Assembly: GCF_000711245.1 (NCBI RefSeq)
Contig: NZ_JOMH01000001.1
Coordinates: 1,854,830-1,918,829, forward strand
Direction of reading: 5' to 3'
DNA length: 64,000 nt
From: Polycyclovorans algicola TG408
GTDB lineage: Bacteria; Pseudomonadota; Gammaproteobacteria; Nevskiales; Nevskiaceae
Shown here: one piece after another, positions 37,712-47,363 of the stretch
How the letters are laid out: every line of letters starts with the position of its first letter
Numbering within the stretch: position 1 is the first letter of the stretch
Made by a program: the position numbers and the translations under genes
The notes under the pieces: generated by a model
The model's input: only the letters and a program-made list of their open reading frames with translations
What the model was told of the DNA's origin: nothing
Database searches by the model: none

Positions 37712-39460
37712 TCATTCCAGCGGAAGGGTGGCGAAGCGGTTGAAGCCGCCGCCGCCGTCCGACCCGGCGTCGTAAACAAAGCCATAGACCGGCGACGTGC
37801 CCTGCCGGGTGAGTGCATTGCCGCGCACCCACTGCGCCAGCAAGTTGCCGGGTACCGCCACGGCGGGTGTCCACGGCGCATGGCCGTTGCCGTGGGCGTG
37901 ATAAAGCAGTCCGCTGTCAGCGTCGACGAACAGCAGGTGCAAGCGTCCATCGTGCGCGATGAGGTCTGCGGCAGTCTGGTCCGAATCCACGGTGTTCTGC
38001 GCCGCTCTGCGTTCCGACACCCGCAGCGGTGCGTCCAGCCGGCCGTCGTCGTGTGCAAGGCGCGACCACAGTTCACCGTTGGCGCGGCGATAGACCAGCG
38101 CGACGGCGCGTGCCTCCGGCAGATACACCAGCGGCAAGACGGAGCCCACGTCGTTTTCCGTGGTGCCCAGACCCTCGGCAACCTGGACGCGCGGGGTCAG
38201 GTTCCCGTCGGGCGACAGGCGGCGCAGCCACGCGCTGCCATCACTGCCGGTGTAGGCAAGGTGGACCTGATCTTTGGCACCCCGCACGAGCTTGGGGCCT
38301 GAGAGCGCTGGGCCGACCTCTGCGTCGAGCACGGTCTCCTCACCCCACTGACCGCCCGAGGTGCGGGTTTTCAGATGCACGCGGTCCGGCCCGCCATACA
38401 GGGCGACAAGACTGCCGTCGCTGCGCACCGCCACGTCGACGTATTGGGTGGGCGGCTCTTGCGGGGTGGCGACCAGCTCGGCCTGGATGAGCCAGCGGTC
38501 CGGCGTCTCTGGGTGATCCGAGGTGGCAAAGCGGTAGTACCAGACGGCTTCCGAGGTCTGGTGCAGTTGGTGGATGAGCGCGCCTGCCTGCACCGACGCC
38601 ACGCCTTCCAGATCGTTTACCGGCGGGCGATGGCGGGCATCAACCTCGGCCCAACGGACGCCGCCGTCGCTGGATTTCATCATCAGGTAGCGGTTGTCGG
38701 TCTCGCTGGGCTCCATGATGAAATAAAGGTCGCCATTGGCCGCCTCCCATGGACCGATGCGCACCGGGGTTTCAACGAAGGTGCCGCCCAGATGGCCGGG
38801 CGGCACTTCGACCCGCAACCGCGGCCAGGTGTCAGCCGGCAGCGGATGCGCCTCTGCATCGCCCAAGCGGAACTCGAACACCGTGCCATCGCTGACCTGC
38901 ACCACGTCGTCGGCGAACTGACGAATCACCAGCGGCCATTCCCACTCGCCGCGCGTGCCGTTGCCGGACCACGCCGGGGTGAGGTCCTCAAGGACCACGC
39001 TGGCGCCGGGCCGGTAAGGCGCGTCGGCCGCGCCGATCAGCCGTTCAGTGGGCTGGTCGTGCGCAAAGACCGCGCTGCCCATGATGGCCACGGTGGGCGA
39101 GTCTTCTGCCGGCACCGGGAAGTCATCAGCCTCAACCGCCGCCCAATCGCTGTCCCCCGCGCGTCGCACCAACAAGGTATAGCGGCGCTCGCCCGGATCG
39201 CGTCCAGCATGCGCGGCGATGCGCAGGCGAAACGGGCGGTCGGCGGTGACGGCCGCGTTCTCGCCAGTCGTTCCGGCCCAACCCGTGTCAGCGTTGAGCG
39301 GCGCGCTGACGTCTTCACGAACACGAAATTCGCGCTGTCGGTCAGTGACTGGGGCTTCGGTGGACGCGCGGTGCGGGATCGGGCTGGCGCAGGCACCGGC
39401 CAGCAGTGCGGCGGGCAGGGCAACACCGCAAGCAAGTAAAGGAGTGAGTCGAGGGCGCAT
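37712..39460 (-). CDS. Large predicted lipoprotein with beta-propeller-like repeats
   Basis: 582 aa. A signal peptide with lipobox LLAGAC (lipidated Cys about residue 24) predicts outer- or inner-membrane anchoring. The body is Asp/Gly/Trp-rich with repeated blocks such as SSDGGVRWAEVD, GGQWGEETVL and SDGSAWLRRLS, as in sialidase/BNR propellers, but no catalytic signature could be assigned. I do not recognise a specific family. It is convergent with the CoA transferase (18-base gap). Confidence 0.75.
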   Translation of the reverse strand: MRPRLTPLLACGVALPAALLAGACASPIPHRASTEAPVTDRQREFRVREDVSAPLNADTGWAGTTGENAAVTADRPFRLRIAAHAGRDPGERRYTLLVRRAGDSDWAAVEADDFPVPAEDSPTVAIMGSAVFAHDQPTERLIGAADAPYRPGASVVLEDLTPAWSGNGTRGEWEWPLVIRQFADDVVQVSDGTVFEFRLGDAEAHPLPADTWPRLRVEVPPGHLGGTFVETPVRIGPWEAANGDLYFIMEPSETDNRYLMMKSSDGGVRWAEVDARHRPPVNDLEGVASVQAGALIHQLHQTSEAVWYYRFATSDHPETPDRWLIQAELVATPQEPPTQYVDVAVRSDGSLVALYGGPDRVHLKTRTSGGQWGEETVLDAEVGPALSGPKLVRGAKDQVHLAYTGSDGSAWLRRLSPDGNLTPRVQVAEGLGTTENDVGSVLPLVYLPEARAVALVYRRANGELWSRLAHDDGRLDAPLRVSERRAAQNTVDSDQTAADLIAHDGRLHLLFVDADSGLLYHAHGNGHAPWTPAVAVPGNLLAQWVRGNALTRQGTSPVYGFVYDAGSDGGGGFNRFATLPLE

Positions 39461-39897
39461 GGGTCAAGCGTCTGGCGACGCGCGGTTCAAATGGAGGTCG
39501 TCACCTGCAGCACGTGACAGGACTGCAGGGTGAGAGCTGCCAATGACGAATTGATGACGGCGCAAACCGATACCGTCGGGGCAGGGTTGATCGTACCCCG
39601 CCGCTTCAGGGACTGGCACCACTGGCGCTGCCGGCACGGGCGCGGTCATTCGAGGGTCCAGACCGATCTCGGCGCGTTGGCGTGGCTCGCTCAGAAGCGG
39701 CACGGCCCGGCGGCTTGAATCGCGGCTGCGGCACCAAAAGAGATAGCGCGCATTCCAATGGTGCGCGATCCCAGTGCAGTGCGCCCCGTCTCCGCATCGG
39801 GGTGACGGCTCGGCATTGATCCCGGGGTGACGTGCTAACCCATTGAAGTTGCGACGATGATCAGCGCGTCGTGGTGCGCGGCCGGCGACGACGCGGG

Positions 39898-39914
39898 TTG
39901 GCACGGGCTTTGCT
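39898..39914 (+). promoter_or_regulatory. Sigma54 (-24/-12) promoter
   Basis: TTGGCACG-GGCT-TTGCT matches the full RpoN consensus, with GG and GC exactly ten bases apart (39900-39901 and 39912-39913). The predicted start is about 39925, upstream of the allophanate hydrolase GTG at 39955. This implies control by nitrogen status through an NtrC-type activator. Confidence 0.85.
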
Positions 39915-39922
39915 GTGCACCT

Positions 39923-39936
39923 TCTTGTACACAAGA
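39923..39936 (+). promoter_or_regulatory. Palindrome TCTTGT-AC-ACAAGA, likely GntR operator
   Basis: A perfect 6-2-6 palindrome containing TTGTACACAA, close to the FadR-subfamily GntR consensus. It covers the start point predicted for the sigma54 promoter. The GntR/FCD regulator at 45462 is the obvious candidate binder. Confidence 0.65.
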
Positions 39937-39954
39937 CAGTGCTCAAGACCAAAC

Positions 39955-41784
39955 GTGACGCATTTGACGATCCCAGAGTGGCAACAGGCCTACCAGCAAG
40001 GGTTGACGCTGGAAGCGGCGCTGCAATCGCTTGCCGCGCTGGTTCAGCCCGACGACAGTGCCTGGATTCTGCGCCTCGGTCCGGACGCCTGGGCAGCGCA
40101 GGCGCGGGCGCTGCAACAACGGCTTGCCGAAGCGGGCGGCAATCTCGACGGTTTTCCACTGTTCGGCGTGCCGTTCGTGGTCAAGGACAACATCGACATC
40201 GCCGGGCTGCCGACCACCGCGGCGTGCTCGGACTTCGCCTTTACCGCCAAAACCACCGCACCGGCTGTGCAGCACCTGATCGATGCTGGCGCCATCCTGC
40301 TCGGCAAGGCCAATCTCGACCAGTTTGCGACCGGCCTGGTGGGCGTGCGTTCGCCTTACGGGGCGGTGCCCAATCCGTTTGATCCGACTTACATCAGTGG
40401 CGGCTCCAGCTCCGGCTCGGCGTCGCTGGTGGCGCGTGGCATCGCCGCGTTCTCACTGGGCACCGACACCGCCGGGTCAGGCCGGGTGCCTGCAGCGTTT
40501 AACAACATCGTAGGCCTCAAGCCGACACGCGGATGGTTCAGCACCGGCGGTGTGGTGCCTGCCTGCCGGTCGCTGGATTGCGTGTCGGTGTTCGCCCAGA
40601 CCGTCAGCGATGCCGACCTGATCGCCAGGGTCCTGGGCCATTACGACGCTCAAGACCCCTATGCCCGCTCGGCGCCGGCCGCCTTTGCGGCAAAGCGTTT
40701 CGCTGCGATACCCACGCTCGGTATCCCGGCAAAGCCGGAGTTCTTTGGCGATGCGCAAGCGGCGGTCGCCTTTGACAAGGCCTGTGACGGCTTTCGCGCG
40801 CTGGGCGCCAAGTTGGTGCCGCTGGACTTCGCCCCGCTGCTGGCGCTGGCCGCCTTGCTCTACGACGGGCCGTGGATAGCCGAGCGCTACGCCGCCATCG
40901 AAGACTTCATCCAGGCGGGTGAGGGCGTGATGGACCCGGTGGTACGCAGCATCATCCAGCGCGCCGAAGGCTATACCGCGGTGGACGCCTTCAAGGCCGA
41001 ATACCAGCGCGCCGAGCACACCCGTGCCGCGCAGCATTTGATGCAGTCCGTCGATGCGCTGCTGGTGCCGACCACGCCCACGATTTACACGCAAGACGCG
41101 GTCGCGGCCAATCCGGTTGGGCTGAACACGCGACTCGGCACTTACACCAACTTCGTGAACCTCATGGACGCCTGCGCGCTGGCCCTGCCCGCCGGCTTCC
41201 GTGATGACGGCTTGCCCACCGGCGTGACCTTGATCGGTCCCGCCTGGAGTGACCGCGCACTGGCTGAACTGGGCCTGCGCTGGCAGCGGCAGATGCCATG
41301 GACCCTGGGCACCAGCGGGCGCCTGCCGGCACCGCCCGCCACGTGGCCGATGGCCGCCGGCCCGGCGACCGTGCGCCTGGCCGTGGTCGGCGCCCACCTC
41401 AGCGGCATGCCGCTCAATTTTCAGCTCACCGAGCGCAGCGCCGTGTTGGTCGAGAAAACCCACACCGCCAGCAACTACCGCTTCTACGCGCTGCCCGGCA
41501 CGGTGCCGCCCAAGCCGGGTTTGGTGCGCGGTGCCGAAGGGGCGCCCATTGAAGTGGAACTGTGGGACATGCCGACCGAAGCCTTCGGTTCGTTCGTGGC
41601 GCTGATTCCCGCGCCGCTGGGCATCGGTACCTTGGCCCTCGCCGACGGCCGTGAGGTGAAGGGTTTCATCTGCGAAAGCTGGGCCACCGAGGGCGCCCGC
41701 GACATCACCGAATTTGGCGGCTGGCGTGCCTTCATGGCCGCCGAGCGTGCTGCGGCCCAAACCCGGGAGACCGCGCATGTTTGA
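39955..41784 (+). CDS. atzF: Allophanate hydrolase
   Basis: 609 aa, the usual size. The amidase-signature domain (about 1-430) has catalytic K77 (FVVKDNIDIAG), the cis-Ser in GGSSSGSA near 150 and the nucleophile S175 in TDTAGSGRVP. The C-terminal domain (about 460-609) is the AtzF type that decarboxylates. It splits allophanate to 2 NH3 and 2 CO2. GTG 39955 is chosen: the longer frame reads through the promoter and operator. The carboxylase overlaps it by 8 bases. It serves both carboxylases in the window. Confidence 0.93.
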   Translation: MTHLTIPEWQQAYQQGLTLEAALQSLAALVQPDDSAWILRLGPDAWAAQARALQQRLAEAGGNLDGFPLFGVPFVVKDNIDIAGLPTTAACSDFAFTAKTTAPAVQHLIDAGAILLGKANLDQFATGLVGVRSPYGAVPNPFDPTYISGGSSSGSASLVARGIAAFSLGTDTAGSGRVPAAFNNIVGLKPTRGWFSTGGVVPACRSLDCVSVFAQTVSDADLIARVLGHYDAQDPYARSAPAAFAAKRFAAIPTLGIPAKPEFFGDAQAAVAFDKACDGFRALGAKLVPLDFAPLLALAALLYDGPWIAERYAAIEDFIQAGEGVMDPVVRSIIQRAEGYTAVDAFKAEYQRAEHTRAAQHLMQSVDALLVPTTPTIYTQDAVAANPVGLNTRLGTYTNFVNLMDACALALPAGFRDDGLPTGVTLIGPAWSDRALAELGLRWQRQMPWTLGTSGRLPAPPATWPMAAGPATVRLAVVGAHLSGMPLNFQLTERSAVLVEKTHTASNYRFYALPGTVPPKPGLVRGAEGAPIEVELWDMPTEAFGSFVALIPAPLGIGTLALADGREVKGFICESWATEGARDITEFGGWRAFMAAERAAAQTRETAHV

Positions 41785-44700
41785 CAAGGTGCTGATTGCC
41801 AACCGCGGTGAGATTGCCGTGCGCATTGCCCGCACGCTCAAGACCATGGGCGTGGCCAGTGTGGCGGTGTACTCGGACGCCGACCGCAACAGCCTGCACG
41901 TCACGGCCGCCGACGAGGCCGTGGCCTTGGGCGGCAAGGCACCCGCCGAGAGCTATCTGCGCGGCGACAAGGTGATTGCTGCGGCGCTGGCGACCGGCGC
42001 ACAGGCCATCATTCCGGGTTACGGATTTCTGTCTGAGAACACCGCGTTTGCCGATGCCTGTGCCCAGGCCGGTCTGGTGTTCGTCGGCCCCACGCCCGAC
42101 CAGATTCGCCGCTTTGGCCTCAAGCATGAGGCGCGGGCACTGGCCGAAGCCGCCGGGGTGCCGCTGACGCCCGGCACCGGCCTGCTCGCCGATCTGGATG
42201 AAGCCGTGGCGCAGGCCACGCGGCTCGGCTATCCACTGATGCTCAAGTCCACGGCAGGCGGCGGCGGCATCGGTCTGACGCGTTGCGACGACGAGGCTGC
42301 ACTGGTCGCCGCCTTCGAAACCGTGCAGCGCCAGGGGCAGAACTTTTTCAGTGACAGCGGCGTGTTCTTGGAGCGCTACGTCGAGAACGCGCGCCACGTC
42401 GAAGTGCAGATTTTTGGTGATGGCCAGGGCAGGGTGGTGGCGCTCGGCGAACGCGACTGTTCCCTGCAACGTCGCAACCAGAAGGTGGTGGAAGAAACCC
42501 CGGCGCCGAATCTGCCGGTCGCCACGCGCACCGCTTTGCTTGATGCCGCCGTGCGCCTGGGCGAGTCGGTGGGCTATGCCAACGCCGGCACCGTGGAGTT
42601 CATCTACGACGGCACGCGCGACGATTTTTACTTCCTCGAAGTCAACACCCGTCTGCAGGTGGAGCACCCCATCACCGAGGCCTGCACCGGCGTGGACCTC
42701 GTCGACTGGATGATCCGCACCGCCGCTGGCGAGCCGCCTGATCTCGCCAACTTCACGGCCCAGCCCAAGGGCGCGGCCATGGAAGTGCGGATCTACGCCG
42801 AAGACCCGGTGCGCAACTTCCAGCCCTCGCCCGGCGTGCTCACCGAAGCGGTGTTCCCCGACAACGTGCGGCTCGACGGCTGGGTGGAAGCCGGCACCGA
42901 GGTCACGCCGCATTACGACCCGATGATTGCCAAGCTGATCGTGCACGGCCGCGACCGCGCCGATGCCCTGGCCAAGATGAAAGCCGCGCTGGCGGCAACG
43001 CGGCTGTCGGGCATTGCCACCAACCTGAGCTACCTGCGGCAGATCATTGACAGCCCGGCCTTCGCCAAGGGCGAGGTGTTCACCCGGCTGCTCGATACCT
43101 TCCAGTTCGCCGCGCCGGTGATCGAAGTGGTCGAACCCGGCACCTACTCCACCGTGCAGGATTACCCCGGCCGCGTCGGCTACTGGAATGTGGGCGTGCC
43201 GCCTTCCGGGCCGATGGACGACTACGCATTCAGGCTCGCGAACCGGCTGGTCGGCAATGGCAGCGACGCGGCGGGTCTGGAGTGCACCATCCTCGGGCCG
43301 ACGCTGCGCTTTCACAGCGACGCGGTCATTGCCCTGACCGGCGCGCCGACACCCGCGACGCTGGACGGCGCGACGGTGACCTTCTGGGCGCCGCTGGCCG
43401 TCACGGCCGGGCAGGTGCTGAAAATCGGCAAGGCCAGTGAAGGCTGCCGAACTTATCTTGCAGTGGCCGGTGGCATTGACGTGCCGGTCTACCTCGGTTC
43501 GCGGGCCACCTTTGCGCTGGGTGCTTTCGGCGGACACGCCGGGCGGCCGCTGCGCGCCGGTGACCTGCTCCCCATCAGCCAGTCGGCGCAGTCTGCGACG
43601 ACGATTTCCACTCTCCTGGCGGCGGCGATTGCTGCGCCGACTGCGCTGATTCCTCACTACGAAAACCACTGGACCGTGGGCGTGCTGTACGGCCCGCACG
43701 GTGCGCCGGATTTCTTCACCGAAGCGTCGATCAAGACCTTTTTCGACACCGACTTTGAGGTGCACTACAACTCCAACCGCCTTGGCGTGCGGCTGGTGGG
43801 CCCCAAGCCCGAGTGGGCGCGCACCGATGGCGGTGAAGCCGGGCTGCACCCGTCCAACGTGCACGACACCGAGTACGCCATCGGCTCGGTGAACTTTACC
43901 GGCGACATGCCGGTGATCCTGACGCGCGACGGCCCCAGCCTCGGCGGCTTTGTCTGCCCGGTGACCATTGCCAAGGCCGAGCTGTGGAAGATCGGCCAGG
44001 TGAAGCCGGGTGATCGCATCCGCTTCAAGCGGATGGATTTCGACGAAGCGCTGGCGCTGGAACGGGCGCAAGATCGGGCCATTGAAAAGCTGACCGATTG
44101 TGGGTCGGGCTTCAGCCCGACATCGGAGTTTGGGTGTCGGGCTGAAGCCCGACCTACAGACCGACCTACAGACCGACCTTCCGTCGAAGCCACGGTGTCG
44201 GACTGTGTCGTCGCCGAGCTGCCCGCCGAGGGTTCGCGACCGCAGGTGTCCTACCGTCAGGCTGGTGACAAGTACCTGTTGCTGGAATACGGCGAGATGG
44301 TGCTGGACCTGCGCCTGCGGCTGCGCATCTACGCGCTGATGCAGGTGCTCAAGGCCGATCCGGTGCCGGGCATTCTGGAACTGGCGCCGGGCGTGCGCTC
44401 GCTGCAGATTCAGTACGACAGCCGGGTGATTGCGCAGCAGACGCTGGTCGACACCTTGCTGGCCTTGGAGCAGGGCTTGCCGGACGCCGCGGACCTGAAG
44501 GTGCCGTCGCGCATCGTCCGCCTGCCCATGGCCTGGCAGGACTCGGCAACCTTGGACGCGGTGGCGCGCTACCGCCAATCCGTCCGCGACACCGCACCTT
44601 GGCTGCCGAGCAACGTCGAATTCATGCGCCGCATCAACGGTCTGGACTCGGTCGACACCGTGCGTCAGACCGTGTTCGACACCTCGTACATGGTGCTGGG

Positions 44701-45448
44701 TCTGGGCGATGTGTATCTGGGCGCGCCCTGCGCGGTGCCGGTGGACCCGCGGCATCGCCTGCTCACCTCCAAGTACAACCCGGCCCGCACCTACACCGCC
44801 GAAGGCACGGTGGGCATCGGCGGCGTGTACATGTGCATTTACGGCATGGACTCGCCCGGCGGCTATCAGCTGATTGGCCGCACGCTGCCGATCTGGAACA
44901 CCTTCCTCAAGAACCGCGCGTTCGAAAACGGCGAGCCGTGGCTGCTGAAGTTCTTTGACCAGGTGCAGTACTACGAAGTCAGCGAAGCCAAACTCACGCA
45001 GATGCGCGACGACTTTCGCCACGGGCGCCTGCTGCCGGATATCACCGAAACGGTGTTCGACCTCGCCGCGCACGAGCGTTTCCTGGCCGATAACGCCGCC
45101 AGCATCGCCGCGTTCAAGCAGCGCCAGCAGGTCGCATACGCCGAGGAAGTGGCGCGCTGGCAGGCCGACGCCTCGCTGTCGCCCGACGTGATTCCCGAAC
45201 CACCGGTGCTGGCCGTCGATGACGCCGCGGGCGAGCCGGTGCTGGCCGACATCAGCGGCAACATCTGGAAGTTGCTGGTGGAGGCGGGGCAAACCGTCAA
45301 GGCCGGTGACCCGCTGCTGATCGTCGAAGCCATGAAGATGGAATTCACCGTGTCGGCACCCGCTGACGGCGTGGTCACCGCGCTGTGCTGCCAGGCCGGT
45401 CGGCCGGTCAATGCCGGCGACGCCCTGCTGTTTGTCGAGTCGGTCTGA
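41777..45448 (+). CDS. uca: Urea carboxylase (biotin-dependent), paralogue 1
   Basis: 1223 aa. Order: biotin carboxylase (about 1-445; IANRGEIAVRI, ATP-grasp loop STAGGGGIG near 158), AHS2/KipA-type half (about 470-770), linker, AHS1/KipI-type half (about 815-1030), BCCP with biotinyl K1187 (VEAMKMEF). It carboxylates urea to allophanate. The SKYNPARTYT...GVYMCIYGMDSPGGYQL block looks closer to fungal urea amidolyase than to paralogue 2, and no urea-carboxylase-associated genes adjoin it, so urea is the likelier substrate (inference). Two REP-like palindromes lie in frame in the linker (44104-44153). Confidence 0.88.
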   Translation: MFDKVLIANRGEIAVRIARTLKTMGVASVAVYSDADRNSLHVTAADEAVALGGKAPAESYLRGDKVIAAALATGAQAIIPGYGFLSENTAFADACAQAGLVFVGPTPDQIRRFGLKHEARALAEAAGVPLTPGTGLLADLDEAVAQATRLGYPLMLKSTAGGGGIGLTRCDDEAALVAAFETVQRQGQNFFSDSGVFLERYVENARHVEVQIFGDGQGRVVALGERDCSLQRRNQKVVEETPAPNLPVATRTALLDAAVRLGESVGYANAGTVEFIYDGTRDDFYFLEVNTRLQVEHPITEACTGVDLVDWMIRTAAGEPPDLANFTAQPKGAAMEVRIYAEDPVRNFQPSPGVLTEAVFPDNVRLDGWVEAGTEVTPHYDPMIAKLIVHGRDRADALAKMKAALAATRLSGIATNLSYLRQIIDSPAFAKGEVFTRLLDTFQFAAPVIEVVEPGTYSTVQDYPGRVGYWNVGVPPSGPMDDYAFRLANRLVGNGSDAAGLECTILGPTLRFHSDAVIALTGAPTPATLDGATVTFWAPLAVTAGQVLKIGKASEGCRTYLAVAGGIDVPVYLGSRATFALGAFGGHAGRPLRAGDLLPISQSAQSATTISTLLAAAIAAPTALIPHYENHWTVGVLYGPHGAPDFFTEASIKTFFDTDFEVHYNSNRLGVRLVGPKPEWARTDGGEAGLHPSNVHDTEYAIGSVNFTGDMPVILTRDGPSLGGFVCPVTIAKAELWKIGQVKPGDRIRFKRMDFDEALALERAQDRAIEKLTDCGSGFSPTSEFGCRAEARPTDRPTDRPSVEATVSDCVVAELPAEGSRPQVSYRQAGDKYLLLEYGEMVLDLRLRLRIYALMQVLKADPVPGILELAPGVRSLQIQYDSRVIAQQTLVDTLLALEQGLPDAADLKVPSRIVRLPMAWQDSATLDAVARYRQSVRDTAPWLPSNVEFMRRINGLDSVDTVRQTVFDTSYMVLGLGDVYLGAPCAVPVDPRHRLLTSKYNPARTYTAEGTVGIGGVYMCIYGMDSPGGYQLIGRTLPIWNTFLKNRAFENGEPWLLKFFDQVQYYEVSEAKLTQMRDDFRHGRLLPDITETVFDLAAHERFLADNAASIAAFKQRQQVAYAEEVARWQADASLSPDVIPEPPVLAVDDAAGEPVLADISGNIWKLLVEAGQTVKAGDPLLIVEAMKMEFTVSAPADGVVTALCCQAGRPVNAGDALLFVESV
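44104..44153. repeat. Pair of inverted REP-like palindromes inside the carboxylase gene
   Basis: GTCGGGCTTCAGCCCGAC (44104-44121) and its reverse complement GTCGGGCTGAAGCCCGAC (44136-44153), followed by direct repeats of CTACAGACCGAC to about 44178. They are translated in frame as about 25 extra Ser/Arg/Pro/Asp-rich residues. Confidence 0.92.
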
Positions 45449-45461
45449 GGAGGCCGCGCCC

Positions 45462-46172
45462 ATGGATACCAACAAGATCAGCCCCATCCGCCGCGGCAAG
45501 GACCGTGGCGAAAATCTGGCCGACCGCATCTACAACCAGCTCAAGCAGGACATCTTCGAGTTCCGCCTGCTGCCGGGTGATCGCTTCAGCGAGAACGAGA
45601 TTGCCGAGCGGGTGCAGGCCAGTCGCACGCCGGTGCGCGAGGCGCTGTTTCGCCTGCAACGCGAAGGCTATGTCGACGTGCTGTACCGCAGCGGCTGGCA
45701 GATTCGGCCGTTCGATTTCAAGTCGTTCGAAGACCTTTACGACGTGCGCATCATCATCGAGACCGCCGCCGTGAAGCGCCTCTGTGAGCTCGAAGCGCCG
45801 CCGGCCACGCTCGAGGACCTGAAGCGGATCTGGCTGGTGTCGGCGGGCGAGCGTCTCAGCGATGGCGCCACCGTTTCACAGTTGGACGAGCGCTTCCACG
45901 AGATGCTGGTCGAGGCCACCGGCAACCTCGAAATGGCGCAGATGCACCACGCAGTGACCGAGCGCATTCGCATCATCCGCCGCCTGGACTTCACCAAGGG
46001 GCCGCGCATCGACGCCACCTACACCGAGCACGGAAAGATTCTTCGCGCCGTGCTGCAACGCCGCGCCGACCAGAGCCAGTTGCTGCTGAAAACCCACATC
46101 GACGAAAGCAAGGCGGAGGTTCGCAAGATCACCGTTCACATGCTGCACACGGCCCGCAGAGGTCCGGAATGA
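45462..46172 (+). CDS. GntR-family regulator (FCD/FadR subfamily)
   Basis: 236 aa. N-terminal winged helix (about 20-85; SENEIAERVQASRTPVREAL) and an all-helical FCD ligand domain with conserved Arg, Asp and His (VRIIIETAAVKRL, ERFHEMLVEATGN). It starts 14 bases after the carboxylase, so it is in the same operon and likely senses a pathway metabolite. The palindrome at 39923-39936 is the best candidate operator. Confidence 0.9.
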   Translation: MDTNKISPIRRGKDRGENLADRIYNQLKQDIFEFRLLPGDRFSENEIAERVQASRTPVREALFRLQREGYVDVLYRSGWQIRPFDFKSFEDLYDVRIIIETAAVKRLCELEAPPATLEDLKRIWLVSAGERLSDGATVSQLDERFHEMLVEATGNLEMAQMHHAVTERIRIIRRLDFTKGPRIDATYTEHGKILRAVLQRRADQSQLLLKTHIDESKAEVRKITVHMLHTARRGPE

Positions 46173-46245
46173 AAGCGTTACCGCAGGGGAGATTGGCGTT
46201 ATCGGCAACCGCCGGACGTTTGTTCCACACATTGGGAGATTTCGC

Positions 46246-47331
46246 ATGAAGCACAACATCACCGCGGCACCCCGAGCGAAAGCCTGGGCGAGGGCAGCGG
46301 GCTTGCCGCTGTTTGGATTGGCAACGCTGGCGCAGGCCGCCGAAATTACGCTGCCGCCGGTGTCGGTGGGCCTGTGGTCGCGGGCGGACTTCACCAGCAC
46401 CGAGGTTGACGGCGTGGCCGACGACGTGAACGACTTCAACTTCCGTAACGCCGAGCTGCATATCGGCACCTCGGTAACCGAGTTGATCAAGCTCAACTTT
46501 ACGGTGGCCTACGACGGGGTTTCGGGTGACACCACCGTCATCGATGCCATTGGTCAGTTCGAGTTTTCACCGCAGATGAACATCTGGGCCGGCCGCTTTC
46601 TGCCTCCCAGTGACCGCGCCAACCTGCACGGTGCTTACTTCGGTAATGCCTGGAACTTCGCCATCGATGGCATTCAGGATGGCTTTCCCTTCGTCGCCGC
46701 CGGCCGGAACGACGGTGTGGCGTACTGGGGTGACTTTGACCGCCTCAAGGTGTCAGCCGGCGTGTTTGACGTGCCCTCCACCAAGGCCGGCGGCGCCGAG
46801 CCCAGTGACGTGATGTTTGCCGGGCGTCTGCACATCAGCCTGTGGGATATCGAGTCCGGCTACTACCTGAACGGCACGTACTACGGCGAGAAGGACATTC
46901 TCTCCTTCGGTCTGGTCGGCCACAGCGTCAGCGGCGACACCGCCGTGACCTTTGATGCACTGATGGAGAAGAAGCTCGCCGGTGGCGGCGTGGTGTCCCT
47001 GGAAGGTGAGTACGCCAGTTACGAAGGCGCGGCGGGCGGCTATGGCATTCCCGATGCGTTCACCGAAAGCAGCGGCTTCTTCGCGCTGGGGTCTTACCTG
47101 TTTCCGCAAGTCGTGGGTATCGGCAAGTTCCAGGTGCTCGGCAAGTTCGCCGCCAACACTTACGAAACCGCCGGGCCGGACATCGACCGTGACACGACCG
47201 AGTTCAACCTCAACTACGTCATCAAGGGTGCTGCCGCGCGCATCAGCCTGTTTTACATCGACACCTCGTTTGATGGCAGTGCAGCTGCCGACTTCAGCCA
47301 GATTGGCCTCGGTCTGCAACTGCAGATTTGA
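46246..47331 (+). CDS. Outer-membrane porin-like protein
   Basis: 361 aa. A signal peptide (about 1-31, cleavage near AQAAE) precedes alternating amphipathic beta-strands and the protein ends in LGLQLQI, with a terminal strand typical of barrels. Length and strand pattern suit a 16-strand porin. Sitting between the GntR gene and urtA, it may ease urea or amide entry across the outer membrane. Specificity is not shown. Confidence 0.78.
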   Translation: MKHNITAAPRAKAWARAAGLPLFGLATLAQAAEITLPPVSVGLWSRADFTSTEVDGVADDVNDFNFRNAELHIGTSVTELIKLNFTVAYDGVSGDTTVIDAIGQFEFSPQMNIWAGRFLPPSDRANLHGAYFGNAWNFAIDGIQDGFPFVAAGRNDGVAYWGDFDRLKVSAGVFDVPSTKAGGAEPSDVMFAGRLHISLWDIESGYYLNGTYYGEKDILSFGLVGHSVSGDTAVTFDALMEKKLAGGGVVSLEGEYASYEGAAGGYGIPDAFTESSGFFALGSYLFPQVVGIGKFQVLGKFAANTYETAGPDIDRDTTEFNLNYVIKGAAARISLFYIDTSFDGSAAADFSQIGLGLQLQI

Positions 47332-47363
47332 GCCGACACCACACCGTGATCAGGAGTATTTCC

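Larger units (their letters stand above)
39461..39954. promoter_or_regulatory. Regulatory region upstream of the allophanate hydrolase gene
   Basis: About 494 bases with no credible gene. Its right end holds a sigma54 promoter (39898-39914) and a palindrome (39923-39936), listed separately. GGTGC-type half-sites at about 39760 and 39873 might bind an NtrC-like activator, but no clean paired site was found. Confidence 0.5.

Noticed and set aside
39464-40159. Minus-strand frame over the sigma54 promoter region
   Set aside because: It extends into the allophanate hydrolase coding region in antisense and has no conserved features.
41732-45529. A 1265-codon open frame antisense to urea carboxylase
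   Set aside because: High GC keeps the opposite frame open; the plus-strand protein is a full conserved enzyme and the antisense product is Gln/His/Arg-rich with no domains.
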